Positions 20,401 through 28,200 of a stretch of 64,000 nucleotides of DNA are shown here, piece by piece; the stretch's first letter is position 1, and each line of letters starts with the position of its first letter. The notes under the pieces were generated by a model. The model was not told the DNA's origin. It searched no databases and worked only from the letters and a program-made list of their open reading frames with translations. Source of the DNA: a virus; the IMG/VR virus record IMGVR_UViG_3300024255_000006, positions 62,001 to 126,000 of that record; one strand, 5' to 3'. The translations under genes and the position numbers were made by a program.

Positions 20401-22583
20401 ATCTATACAACTCAGAAGTTTCTATTGCAGGATCTGGATATACCAGCGCACCATCTATTGTTATCAATGGAACTGGTTCTGGAAATGCTGGCGGTGAAGT
20501 TCAATCTTTCATCACTATCGATACTCCAGCAGTAAGAATGGGTGTAGCAACAAATGACGAGGGTGAATCACCAATCTCTACTCAGTTCATGTTTGATTAT
20601 CCTGTATATCTACAGAATGATACCGAATATGCATTTGTTGTAGAAACAGATTCTCCAACATATGAAGTTTGGGCATCTGAAGTTGGTGCTGCATCTGGAT
20701 CTGGTACTGTTACACCTATTTCTGGTCTTGGATCTGTATTCAGATCTCAGAACGTTGATAGTTGGACAGAAGATCTCAGAGAAGATATCAAGTTCCAAAT
20801 GCTTCGTGCTGAATTTGATATTTCAAGAACAGCATCTCTACTCTTGTCTAACACTCCAATTGGTTATGAAACCATGGATACCGATCCAATTAGAACAAGT
20901 AGTGAATCTAATAGCAGTGCGACTCTAAAGAGATTTAGAGGTAACAATAACTACGTCCAAGTCACACATAGAGATCATGGACTTGAGGATGCATCAAAGT
21001 CATATGCATTCTTCAAAGCACTAACACAAAGTGGTGGAGTTTCTGCATCTACATTGAACACGACATTGTTCCAAGTAGAAAATGCTGGCGTTGATACTTT
21101 TAATATTGCATCTCCAACCAAAGCAAGTTCTAGTGATATCGCTGGTGGGTCTGCTGGTTTAATTTCTACTAACAGAAAATTTGAAAAACTATTCGCTCAA
21201 ATTGGATACCTCTCATTCCCAGAGACTACTTTAAACAGTTCAGTTAAGACTACTAATGTAGTTCCTGTAGATAATGGTGCTGTTAATTATGTTTCTTATT
21301 CTCAATCTGATTATGAGAAGACATTTATTGGTCAAGAGCATTTCTTCATTAATCAGAAGGTTGTTGCTTCGAGAGTAAATGAACTGTATAACGACATCTC
21401 AAATTCCCTTGTTTATAAAGTAGACCTTGGATCCACAACTTCTAATCTGTCTCCGCTGATTGACTTGAGAACCAGTTCTGTTAAGACTATTTCAAACAGA
21501 ATTGAAAATGCTACTGGTAAAGAATCTAGATTCGGTAGAAGAAATCAAATTCTTGAGTTCTACAAAATCTTTACGTTTACCGTTGCAGGCAACTCTGGTA
21601 ATGCTATTGATGTTGGACAGACAGTTGATTCAACAACCAACACTACAACATCTGAAGTAGCTGGTCTTCAGGGAGGAAGTGGAAAAGTCCTTGCGTTTGA
21701 TTCAAGCACAAACAGTGTTACAGTTCAATTGAGAAGTGCTGGTCAATTCAAAGCGACTGAATCTCTCACGTTCTCATCACAAACTGCTTTGACGGGAGTT
21801 ACTATTTCTAACTCAGGACCACAAGAGCTAGTCCCATCATTTACATTGAACACTGTTCTAAACGGTTATAACGTAAATGAAAATGCTTCTACTGCAGATG
21901 ACGAACTATACTTAGACAAGATCAGTGGTAAGATTATTGATTGGGATGTTAACAACCAACAATTGGTAGTCTTCAATGATAAGAATCCTATCAATGATAA
22001 CTATAATGCTGCTGTGACTGGAGGATCTGTATATACAAGAAATTCAGATCCATCTGCTCAGCAATCAGATATCTTACGTGTTGGAGATTATGTGCAGTAT
22101 ACAGGTCAAATTGCAAATACTGAAGATTGGTGGGAAGTTCGTAAAGTTACTTTCCAAGAGGGTATTTCTTTTGTACCTGAAGATAGATCTTCAAATACCT
22201 CTGGTATTGCTAAGTATCTAACTAAGGAAATTAGTTTGGATAACCCAGGAACTAGCATTGATGTTAAGTTGACTGCTAACGTCAGAGACATCAAGAATCT
22301 CAAGATTCTGTACAAGATTAGAGAATCTTCCAGTGAAGTTAACTTTGAAAATATTGAGTGGAAATACTTTAATGTGAATGGATCTCCAGATATCACTCTG
22401 GAGGCTTCAGCAGAAAATGAAATCTCAGGTCTCTTTGAAAAACAAGAATCTTATCAAGAGATTCCATTTAGTATTTCTGATCTACCAGAATTCAGTTCTT
22501 TCGCAGTCAAAGTTGTTATGCAGTCTGATAACCCAGCATATGTTCCAAAAGTTCAAGATCTAAGAGCAGTTGCTTCATTCTGA
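14433..22583 (+). CDS. Giant virion structural protein, DUF4815 type
   Basis: This 2716-residue protein begins with the marker block of the DUF4815 family of marine T4-like phages: NVSPYYDDYDAKRNFYRVLF, then GYAIQARELTQLQSILQNQI. It is a baseplate or tail-appendage protein by family and position, between gp8 and the fibre genes. A conserved segment around residues 1350-1420 (RRFTMRDIGKLEKRVERLEYYTLLSVLEQQ) looks like a trimeric coiled coil. GxGYxxxP modules occur near nt 20300 and 20430 (GSGYTSAPSIVI). The C-terminal 100 residues look like a compact beta domain. The start follows gp8 by 23 bases, with no clear ribosome-binding site. The stop overlaps the next start (TGATG). Confidence 0.88.
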   Translation: MPQKTNLNVSPYYDDYDAKRNFYRVLFRPGYAIQARELTQLQSILQNQIESIGRRQFKQGDLVIPGEVGLNNKLDYVKLSSVSEVAISEGNSVVYKKYDISLLVDQTLRGITSGVTGTVITTRYATESSSDTIYVNYTSSGNANNESTFRQGETLEVVDGVNTPLLVVGTDGSVLPTSVTTTDPDTGIETSQSSSAVGFASAVKVEEGIYFVNGHFVRNDEDLIILDAYTNSPSAKVGFKISESLATPEEDNTLYDQARGFANFSAPGAHRLLIKLNLEKYDLDASTDSNFIQLVSVKKGAVQRKIKAADYNIIEETLARRTYDESGDYVVEDFPSEIREYYQRNGNRGLYSKNTETDLVNGLDESSAAEKLILSLGAGKAYIKGYEIVNKEAKYLTLNKSRESLERDNITLKHTGLSSYYLTNVYNTVPLNSFDAELTAFPSLYLNKVFSDGSIGQNNSEASTSQKQTRSRRTSTFDSDQAIKTVLIDITTTATGKTFADLNDSTFESTFGSFFVRLSSQSNDTKEITSLAFSKFNGTTFLGAGQYVEFTFVGRRDIIDTILKEYNDNDAVDKRTKLFFTENGAESSDSTDIFGKIVSYSETIVPTIGLAKPKNMVLQERGSGFDPNSDRILSKGRIGSTGVYNTTFKMSYFNPVFLTKILLDSEIPSGQFQTGKYVSGTRSGAYGVIEGSPNGYLTSGNRIYLKVISGEFQQGETIVDEAGNSLRIATENTISHFIVDNRGINYGGLSAAVIDGVTYDPSVVGVDIDPSTGVYKLNVRKRALLANRYAQPPSVVISTTSTQFNSANAAVVRAILFKNVIETYTPQNVKSMWARFGVAPQGASAPNLFTSDVELSRTSYIDSTTVTDFTFSGNQGEQYLECTGFGGDASKFLTQGDLVQFSDANNNVVQAIVQLATKPEGTKKSRIYLDSLVPEDVSASTVLRVRPQINNASKSTLIFPTGSKQIRSLVKNSDDTAIKMYQRRDFVLDSSAAGGNITFRAQLEFGTQKFVNFTEDNFVLSVLDKGNATSVETGDIVYVPEDQVTVASSTDSTTGLTAGSVTVTLPANYFGALSGGSIYPKLKLSATLEVTKARPRLKTVVRNKQILIKPTGDRILPFRGQDINAAEINTISYADAFKVNYIYEGSPTSAPEVDSSGKLINGTDVTNRFNFDNGQRDTLYDVSRIVLKPGFENPTGQILISFDYFDHSQGDFCVVDSYLHEAGVPADEIPQFNSSVYGVTNLRDVIDFRPKVDSEATVTGFQDQSIFANSIFNNFTGDSGVVSSCPASDSNLPWTISFYQNQYLDRIDGLFLNKKGEFIIKEGNSSLNPSKPEMVDDAIVLAYIYIPAYTSKSTDVRIVPVDNRRFTMRDIGKLEKRVERLEYYTLLSVLEQQALNMQIKDQSGFERLKSGFVVDNFETHKVGNLASEDYKCSIDTKQSVLRPQAREDSLELQEVNTTNDQRVVSGYQRSGDVITLPYTNLTLIENPFATKTIKPNPFVVVQYVGDASLDAPVDSWYENTDAPLITDNNAQTYTIFLAKDNVREAYSSLYNSYRVNWVGSDDSFFNIGSLSDINSDQVSSTVKIASVGSSSNISPQNHETGQGLKTKLVGDSAVATSLQQFCRSKVLKFTIRRMKANTKIYPFIEGRDISRWTCPDLRFSGMSGNSLGTFGGELVTDSAGNASGIIIFPNGLPPVEGSTWNNYLFNVQYDTNGEELQFTVGEKTIRFTSSATDELKENVTTFTEVKYYPTGVTPRNPASIISTLPAEFKSNEGKQIVDTDTQTKKNPSPLTQTFKVENMDGGCFVTGINLFFNKKDSKVPVRTYLTSTESGKPGKFIVPGTVKTVDSETKLKVFISQDGSVEIGEIVTGNTSGASGPVYKIFDRTNTEVLPGTGNKIPLSADQVYTLILSNNNGSSFQKAETLEVPSLTLANNTNNTSITLTIARDSGKLTDLKVISKGSNYDTASMTIESPQLPGGTTATGSLGVSGGNLYNSEVSIAGSGYTSAPSIVINGTGSGNAGGEVQSFITIDTPAVRMGVATNDEGESPISTQFMFDYPVYLQNDTEYAFVVETDSPTYEVWASEVGAASGSGTVTPISGLGSVFRSQNVDSWTEDLREDIKFQMLRAEFDISRTASLLLSNTPIGYETMDTDPIRTSSESNSSATLKRFRGNNNYVQVTHRDHGLEDASKSYAFFKALTQSGGVSASTLNTTLFQVENAGVDTFNIASPTKASSSDIAGGSAGLISTNRKFEKLFAQIGYLSFPETTLNSSVKTTNVVPVDNGAVNYVSYSQSDYEKTFIGQEHFFINQKVVASRVNELYNDISNSLVYKVDLGSTTSNLSPLIDLRTSSVKTISNRIENATGKESRFGRRNQILEFYKIFTFTVAGNSGNAIDVGQTVDSTTNTTTSEVAGLQGGSGKVLAFDSSTNSVTVQLRSAGQFKATESLTFSSQTALTGVTISNSGPQELVPSFTLNTVLNGYNVNENASTADDELYLDKISGKIIDWDVNNQQLVVFNDKNPINDNYNAAVTGGSVYTRNSDPSAQQSDILRVGDYVQYTGQIANTEDWWEVRKVTFQEGISFVPEDRSSNTSGIAKYLTKEISLDNPGTSIDVKLTANVRDIKNLKILYKIRESSSEVNFENIEWKYFNVNGSPDITLEASAENEISGLFEKQESYQEIPFSISDLPEFSSFAVKVVMQSDNPAYVPKVQDLRAVASF

Positions 22584-22795
22584 TGAATTATATACAAGTA
22601 GATGGTGAGGACGGACTCTTTAGAGATCCGTCCACTGGTGCTATTATCAATCGCGATAAGAAAGCATTTGATCAGGTCCGTGCTTCTAGAATGAAATCTA
22701 TATTAGCGGATGCTGAAATTCAGGAACTTAGAGACGAGGTATCAGAACTAAAGCATCTTGTACATGCTATAATAAATAGGTCAGATCATGCATGA
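22583..22795 (+). CDS. Small protein with C-terminal coiled coil
   Basis: It encodes 70 residues. The start codon shares its first base with the stop of the giant gene upstream, so translation is probably coupled. The N-terminal half (VDGEDGLFRDPSTGAIINRD) resembles a short beta-hairpin peptide that recurs in marine myophages. The C-terminal half has heptad-like Leu, Val and Ile spacing (AEIQELRDEVSELKHLVHAI) and is probably a short coiled coil. No function is known. Its place in the fibre cluster suggests a virion assembly or chaperone role. Confidence 0.7.
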   Translation: MNYIQVDGEDGLFRDPSTGAIINRDKKAFDQVRASRMKSILADAEIQELRDEVSELKHLVHAIINRSDHA

Positions 22796-22798
22796 CTT

Positions 22799-23035
22799 AT
22801 GGAAACTACAAAATTAAAATCAGAATTTGAACAGCAAATCAAAGATGCTAATGAGCGTATTGCAAAATCCGAGGCTGAACTTGTACGCCTGAAAGAATAC
22901 CGTACTAAACTACAAGGTGGTCTTGAAACTATTGCTCTGTTAGAGGAAGGTGTGTCTGAAGAAGAAGCGCCGAGTCAACCAGAAGTTTCTTCCGTTTCTC
23001 CCGAAATTTCTCCAGAATCAGTAGCATTTCAATAA
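22799..23035 (+). CDS. Small acidic coiled-coil protein
   Basis: This 78-residue protein is mostly one predicted amphipathic helix (residues 1-50: EQQIKDANERIAKSEAELVR and onward), followed by a Glu-, Pro- and Ser-rich tail (residues 52-78). It has no membrane segment. It starts three bases after the previous stop and is the last gene before the terminator at 23044. I do not recognise a family. A tail-fibre assembly or scaffolding role is possible by position only. Confidence 0.65.
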   Translation: METTKLKSEFEQQIKDANERIAKSEAELVRLKEYRTKLQGGLETIALLEEGVSEEEAPSQPEVSSVSPEISPESVAFQ

Positions 23036-23043
23036 TAACTTCG

Positions 23044-23074
23044 CCCTTCACTAAATAGTGAGGGGTTTTATTTT
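23044..23074 (+). terminator. Intrinsic terminator overlapping a late-promoter box
   Basis: A nine-pair stem (left arm 23044-23052, right arm 23057-23065, one T-G pair) with an AAAT loop is followed by TTTTATTTT. It closes the unit that ends with the coiled-coil gene. The loop and flanking bases also spell a late-promoter box. Confidence 0.75.
23050..23057 (+). promoter_or_regulatory. Late-promoter box ACTAAATA inside terminator
   Basis: ACTAAATA lies in the loop of the terminator, 24 bases before the ATG at 23081. With T4 late spacing, transcription would start about six bases after the box, inside the right arm, so the new RNA could not form the hairpin. Confidence 0.5.
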
Positions 23075-23080
23075 AGTCTG

Positions 23081-23416
23081 ATGGCGGCAATTCCAATTAA
23101 TTTAATTTGTGAGAAAGGAACGGATTTCACAGCAACATTCAATATTCAGAATGAAGCTAACACAACTCCGCTAAATCTCACTGGATATACTGCTGTCGCT
23201 AAGTTGAAAAAGAGTTACTACTCTTCAACCTCTACCGATTTTGCTGTTGGTTTTCCAGATAGGTATAACGGTCAACTTTCAATTACGTTATCTAATACTG
23301 TTACTATAGGATTAGATCCTAGAAGATATGTTTATGATATTTTGTTGACTGCTCCATCTGGATCAAAATCTAGAGTTATTGAAGGTATTATCGAAATTAC
23401 ACCTGGAGTTTCCTGA
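23081..23416 (+). CDS. Small beta-sandwich virion protein, BppU-like
   Basis: This 111-residue protein has the pattern of short Ig-like phage fibre-support domains: a 'KGTDFTATFNI' strand, a 'LNLTGYTAVAKLKKS' segment, a 'GQLSITLSNT' strand, then RRYVYDILLTAPSG and a closing strand ending VEITPG-like. This layout resembles the N-terminal domain of baseplate upper proteins and many small cyanophage fibre genes; I infer it from pattern, not from a search. Its stop overlaps the start of the next gene by one base. Expression probably comes from the promoter box in the terminator just upstream. Confidence 0.75.
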   Translation: MAAIPINLICEKGTDFTATFNIQNEANTTPLNLTGYTAVAKLKKSYYSSTSTDFAVGFPDRYNGQLSITLSNTVTIGLDPRRYVYDILLTAPSGSKSRVIEGIIEITPGVS

Positions 23417-24120
23417 TGCCCACATATAACGTATCAGTACAAAACTCTAATTACAACGTTCTCTCTGAACCACAGAAGAACTATGCGATTGGAGTTACGT
23501 ATGATATTCCAGCAAAATACTTACAGAACAATAACATTGTTCTTGATGATGTTACTGGACAGTTTAATGGTGTTCAAACTGCGTTTAATCTAACTAATAA
23601 TAATGCGGCGTATACACCAACTGATTCCAGTCAACTGATTGTATCTGTTAATGGCGCTATTCAGCACCCTGGTGTTGACTACAGTGTGAGCGGTTCACAA
23701 ATTATCTTAACTCAAGCACCACAAATTGGTGATAAGATTTTCATTATTGCTCTAGCAACAACTGCAGATCTTACTAGAACAATTAATTTTGTTCATAGTA
23801 GTGGATCATTCGATATGAACTTGGGAGATAAGGGAGAAGTTACCTTAGACGTAACTGGTCTTCTAGAGTCTTGGGTTTTAACTGCAGACACTTCAGGTGT
23901 CCTAGCTATAAACGTAGAGAAATGTACTCTAAATGACTATCCCAATTTCCAGTCAATCTGTGGAACAGACAAACCAACTATACTAAATAGTGTGAAAGGG
24001 TCGAACGATAATCTAACTGCATGGACAAAAGAAATCATTGCTGGCGATATTATTAGAGTCAGTGTTGATCAAGTGTCCAACATCAGAAGATTTATGTTGG
24101 GCATGAAACTTCTCCTCTGA
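23416..24120 (+). CDS. Virion or fibre-associated protein
   Basis: It encodes 234 residues. Residues 37-115 form a module common in phage fibre and baseplate proteins: 'VLDDVTGQFNGVQTAFNLT', then 'LIVSVNGAIQHPGVDYSVSG' and 'IILTQAPQIGDKIFII'. Similar blocks occur in the gp7-position protein of this window. The C-terminal 110 residues look like a separate beta-rich domain. It is co-translated with the gene before it (TGATG overlap). A part in tail-fibre attachment or adhesion is likely, without a specific assignment. Confidence 0.75.
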   Translation: MPTYNVSVQNSNYNVLSEPQKNYAIGVTYDIPAKYLQNNNIVLDDVTGQFNGVQTAFNLTNNNAAYTPTDSSQLIVSVNGAIQHPGVDYSVSGSQIILTQAPQIGDKIFIIALATTADLTRTINFVHSSGSFDMNLGDKGEVTLDVTGLLESWVLTADTSGVLAINVEKCTLNDYPNFQSICGTDKPTILNSVKGSNDNLTAWTKEIIAGDIIRVSVDQVSNIRRFMLGMKLLL

Positions 24121-24143
24121 TAAATATAGAGGGTCGCATATTT

Positions 24144-24151
24144 TATAAATA
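24144..24151 (+). promoter_or_regulatory. Late-promoter box TATAAATA
   Basis: A perfect TATAAATA lies 37 bases before the ATG at 24188. A weaker GATAAATA sits at 24119-24126. The leader downstream carries a good ribosome-binding site (TTTGGAGAA). Confidence 0.7.
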
Positions 24152-24187
24152 AACTTAAGCAAGCAACACACTTTGGAGAACAACTAA

Positions 24188-25189
24188 ATGGCACTTCTAG
24201 TACCTGATATCGGAGAACTAGAATCACTTCGATACCTAATCAATGCAAATAATCATGTCCCTTCAAGGGAAGACAATGCTCCTAGGGATTTGATTCTAAA
24301 GCTTTACGTAAGTAACACCACTCCTGCTGAGGGTGATGTTCCTTCACAAACTGCTTACTTTGAGCCTTACAATGCAGCAGGTACTCTAGGTTATGGTACT
24401 AATCCAGTTACCAACTACCCTGCTTGTGTTAATAACAGAACCGAAACACGCTATGATTATACCGATCAGTACGGTATTCTTCTAAACGGTTCTCGTTGGA
24501 CTATCGCTACATCTGGCGGTACTACAACTGCTTCATACCCAGAGCAAACATTCACATTCTCTGGTCCTGCTGGTAACGTATATGGTTACTACATCGTAAG
24601 AGCAAACAACATGCCTATCGATGTCCAAGGTGTTGCTGACGCTGCTACTGCTGCAAGTGCTACTCAGATTATTAAGGGTACAACCGCTGATCCTTGTATC
24701 GGTGTTATTGGTAATAGTTTCATCACCCTTCCAAACGTTGCTAACGTAATGGATAACGTTACTAACGGAATGGTTGTTGGTGGTAACACTGGTGTTCCTG
24801 CAAATACCGTCATTCAGGGTGTTGATCGTGCAACTCGTGTGATTTATCTATCGAACAATCTCACTGCGAACATTGAAGCTCTGACTGATCCCGATATTAC
24901 TCTAGACTACTCACAGGTTGCGACTGGTGCTAATGCTCACGGTCTCCAGCCTGGTGATGTTATCTACGTAGAGCGTGGTACTGGTAATACAACCACAACT
25001 GCTGGAACATATGTAGTTCATACAGCTCCTTCTGGAACTACCTTCACCACGACACCTGCCCTCGATGGTTCTGGTTCATTGTCTCTCTACAGCAGCATCA
25101 TGTTTGCTGAGAGATTCACCAATGGTCCATACCCAATTCAGAACAATGGTGACCAAATTAAGGTAACCCTCAACATCAGCCTCGACTGA
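24188..25189 (+). CDS. Virion structural protein, cyanophage fibre type
   Basis: This 333-residue protein starts with MALLVPDIGELESLRYLINA, close to the start seen in a family of abundant cyanophage virion proteins that precede long fibre genes. The early part (LKLYVSNTTPAEGDVP, then 'FTE-type' beta strands) and the rest are beta-rich and low in charge, as expected for a tail-fibre or capsid-decorating protein. There is no signal peptide or membrane segment. It has its own late promoter, a GGAG ribosome-binding site at 24174-24177 and a strong terminator directly after it, so it is a single-gene unit. This suggests high, separate expression. Confidence 0.8.
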   Translation: MALLVPDIGELESLRYLINANNHVPSREDNAPRDLILKLYVSNTTPAEGDVPSQTAYFEPYNAAGTLGYGTNPVTNYPACVNNRTETRYDYTDQYGILLNGSRWTIATSGGTTTASYPEQTFTFSGPAGNVYGYYIVRANNMPIDVQGVADAATAASATQIIKGTTADPCIGVIGNSFITLPNVANVMDNVTNGMVVGGNTGVPANTVIQGVDRATRVIYLSNNLTANIEALTDPDITLDYSQVATGANAHGLQPGDVIYVERGTGNTTTTAGTYVVHTAPSGTTFTTTPALDGSGSLSLYSSIMFAERFTNGPYPIQNNGDQIKVTLNISLD

Positions 25190-25223
25190 TATTATTGAGA
25201 TCATTCTTAATACTTTATAATGG

Positions 25224-25246
25224 AAGGGGGGTTTAGACCCCCCTTT
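25224..25246 (+). terminator. Strong intrinsic terminator
   Basis: The stem AAGGGGGG / CCCCCCTT (25224-25231 and 25238-25245) encloses a TTTAGA loop. It lies 35 bases after the 333-residue virion gene and 27 bases before the giant fibre gene. No late-promoter box lies between it and the fibre gene, so that gene may depend on read-through. Confidence 0.85.
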
Positions 25247-25272
25247 GTGCTGTAGATGCATACATATGGAGT

Positions 25273-28200
25273 ATGAGCGTAATTTACATCTACAATTCGT
25301 CCACTGTTAACCTGTTCGTCACCGAAGATCTTGGATCGATTACATCGACTCCAACCACGGAAGACTACGGGTCCATTTCTGCTGCTCATACTCAAGAAGA
25401 AAATTATTACGAAGTTCAGTACGTTGGAGATGTAACGCCGTTTGGAACAGCGACCATTGGCGGATCTGCAAATGCTGTAAAACAAAACGTTTATCAATTC
25501 GCATCTATAGGAAGATTCAGATTCATCTTCCAAGAAGCGTCATCATTCCTCATTCATGCATGGATTGGTAGTGGATCTCTATTCGAGATCGGAGGAGGAC
25601 TAGAAAGAATTGTTGCTCCATACTTAGGAGCGGATCCGTTAGGGGGTATCACCCTATTCAACACATCTGGTAGTGCTGAGGAGTCCTTCAGCACTATCTA
25701 CAATATCGAGGACACTACGACCCTTTCGACGGAAGACTATGGATCAGTCTCCGTTGGAGGGTCTTCTGTCGATTATGGGCAGGTCAATACCTACACTACT
25801 GCTCAACTAGAGTATGGAACTGTTAGCGACGTATTTGCAGTTCCGTATGAAGGAACTATTAGCATTACTGGTTCTGGAGAGGAATCCTTTACTGAGTCTG
25901 GATATGTAGGAACTGGATCCTATGGAGGATTCTCTGGTTCTGCATTTAACAGTATTCCTAGAAGATATGAAGGATCTGGATCTCTATTCTCTGTTGGTGG
26001 TGGAGAAGAACAAAACGCATATCGCTGGGTATCACTTACACCTGTTATCAAACTTACAGGTGGAACATCATCAACAAATAGTTTTAGACCTCAAGGTCCC
26101 ATCTATATCGAAGGTGGTGCTGATTCATGTGCTGCTTTCAGAAATGTTTCTACAGGATCTCTATTTGGATTCTCTGGAGGAGATGAATCGGTAACTAGAG
26201 ATTATGATGAGGATAATGTACTCGTCTTTAGCACTCAGGATTATGGTTCTGTATCTGCTTCCGCTACAACAACTGCAGATTATGGATCAGTAACATCTAT
26301 CGCTACTGAGTATAGTGATTTTGGATCTGTTATTTACGGTCAAACAGCGTATTCAACTACAGGTGGATTTACTCTATCTGGTTCCGCAGATGTACAGTTC
26401 ATTACGAAACGAGAGTTTACTGGATCTGGATCTCTATTTGCAATTGGCGGCGAAGCAAACTCCTTCATTCCAAATTGGGTCGCTACTGGACTATTTGGAA
26501 TTACAGGATCATCAACATCCAGAGTATTCAGAGAGTATGAATCCTTAGGTGCTCTAATTACATCTGGTGGTGAAGCAAATAGTCTAACTGTAGTATATAA
26601 CGACAATATCAATATACAGTTTGTAACAGAAGACAGAGGACTTATTACTTCTGCTGTTACAACTTCAGAAGATTTAGGTGTAGTTACTCAAGACTCTACT
26701 TCTGTTGATAATGGTCAGGTAGTATTCTTAGGAGCACCATTTGGAGGAATGACTCTGAGTGGAACTGGCGATGGAGCGCCACTCAGAACGTTTGTATACG
26801 CAGGAACTGCATCTATTACTACGAGCGGAGCAGCTACCAAGTTTGCGTTTGTTCCTGGACCATGGAGAGGCGATGGTCTATTTGCGATCACAGGTGGGGA
26901 TCAATATTCTAATCCAAGAGCGTTCCAAGGATTTGGTTCCCTATTTTTGGGAGAACACTCGAACGAAAAAGCAACAAAGGATTACAGCGATTCAATTATC
27001 GATGTATTCTCTACAGAAGACAGAGGACTTGTTTCTGTATCCGCTACATCAACAGAAGATCAAGGTCTTGTTACTAACAATCCAGCACTATCAGACCTTG
27101 GATCTATTTCAAGATCTCAGACTGATGTTGCTGCTACTGCAAATATCGTTGTTAGTGGATCTGCAGTCACGGCAAATCCAAGGAAGATTTCTTACGTTGC
27201 AGTTGGAGGAGGAATTCTATTCAGTGTCTCTGGATCGAATCAAGTATTTGTACCAGAGTTTACTGGATCTGGTTCAATTTCTATATCTGCAAATTCTGTT
27301 CCCAACTTCAGTCTTGGATTTATTGGAAACTACACATTCAATGTTGTTGGTGGAAATATCTCCGAAGAGATTACAAAAGACTACAGCAACGATCAGATTT
27401 CTTGGGATTTCTACCAAGAAACCGAATTTGGTACACTTACAACAAATCCACAAGCACCAAGGGACAGCATTTATCCTGTTGGAGAATCTGCTGTATCACT
27501 ACCAAACAGCACTCAAGACTTTGGATTAGTATTAGACACCAATCTTGCAAGATATTATAACTTCGGTAGAGTTTCCATCACTGCTGATAGTCAGTCAGCA
27601 GCAGGAACATTTACATTCACTGGAACTGCAGTTCCAGAATACAAACCAGAATTTGCTCAAACTGGTACTGGTCTATTCAGAATTACTGGTGTTGCTCCAA
27701 ACTCATTCTTCCCAACTTGGAATGCATTCGGTACTCTGAATGTTACTGGTCAACCAATTTACAACTTCTCCCTATCAAACCCAGGAACAGGTTCTCTATT
27801 TGCAAATGGTATTAGTGGAGAAGCGATTACAAGTTCTTACAACTTGTCTTCTATCGATAGCTTTACCATTGGTGATTTTGGACAAATTACAACTACTGCA
27901 GTTAACTCGACTGTTAGTTCGATTGTCACACCAAATAACACTCTATTCTTTAATCAGAACTCCAAGACTAATGTAGTCTTTTCTAATGGTGGAACGGGAA
28001 TTGGTTCTTTCGGTGGATTCAACATTGGTGATCACCTAAGATTTGGTCAGTCTACTAATGAAACTGATGTTGGAACAAGCAGATTTATTCTAACAAACAC
28101 CTTCAATGATACCAGTAACTGGGAATCTCTCGATTTTAGAGTAATTCGTGGTAATAACGCCAATGGCGGAGAAAGACCAGATAGTGGAGAAGACCTAGTT

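Noticed and set aside
25216-25221. TATAAT before the terminator at 25224 as promoter of the giant fibre gene
   Set aside because: There is no -35 element, and the start would lie inside a strong terminator stem; it is probably chance in AT-rich DNA.
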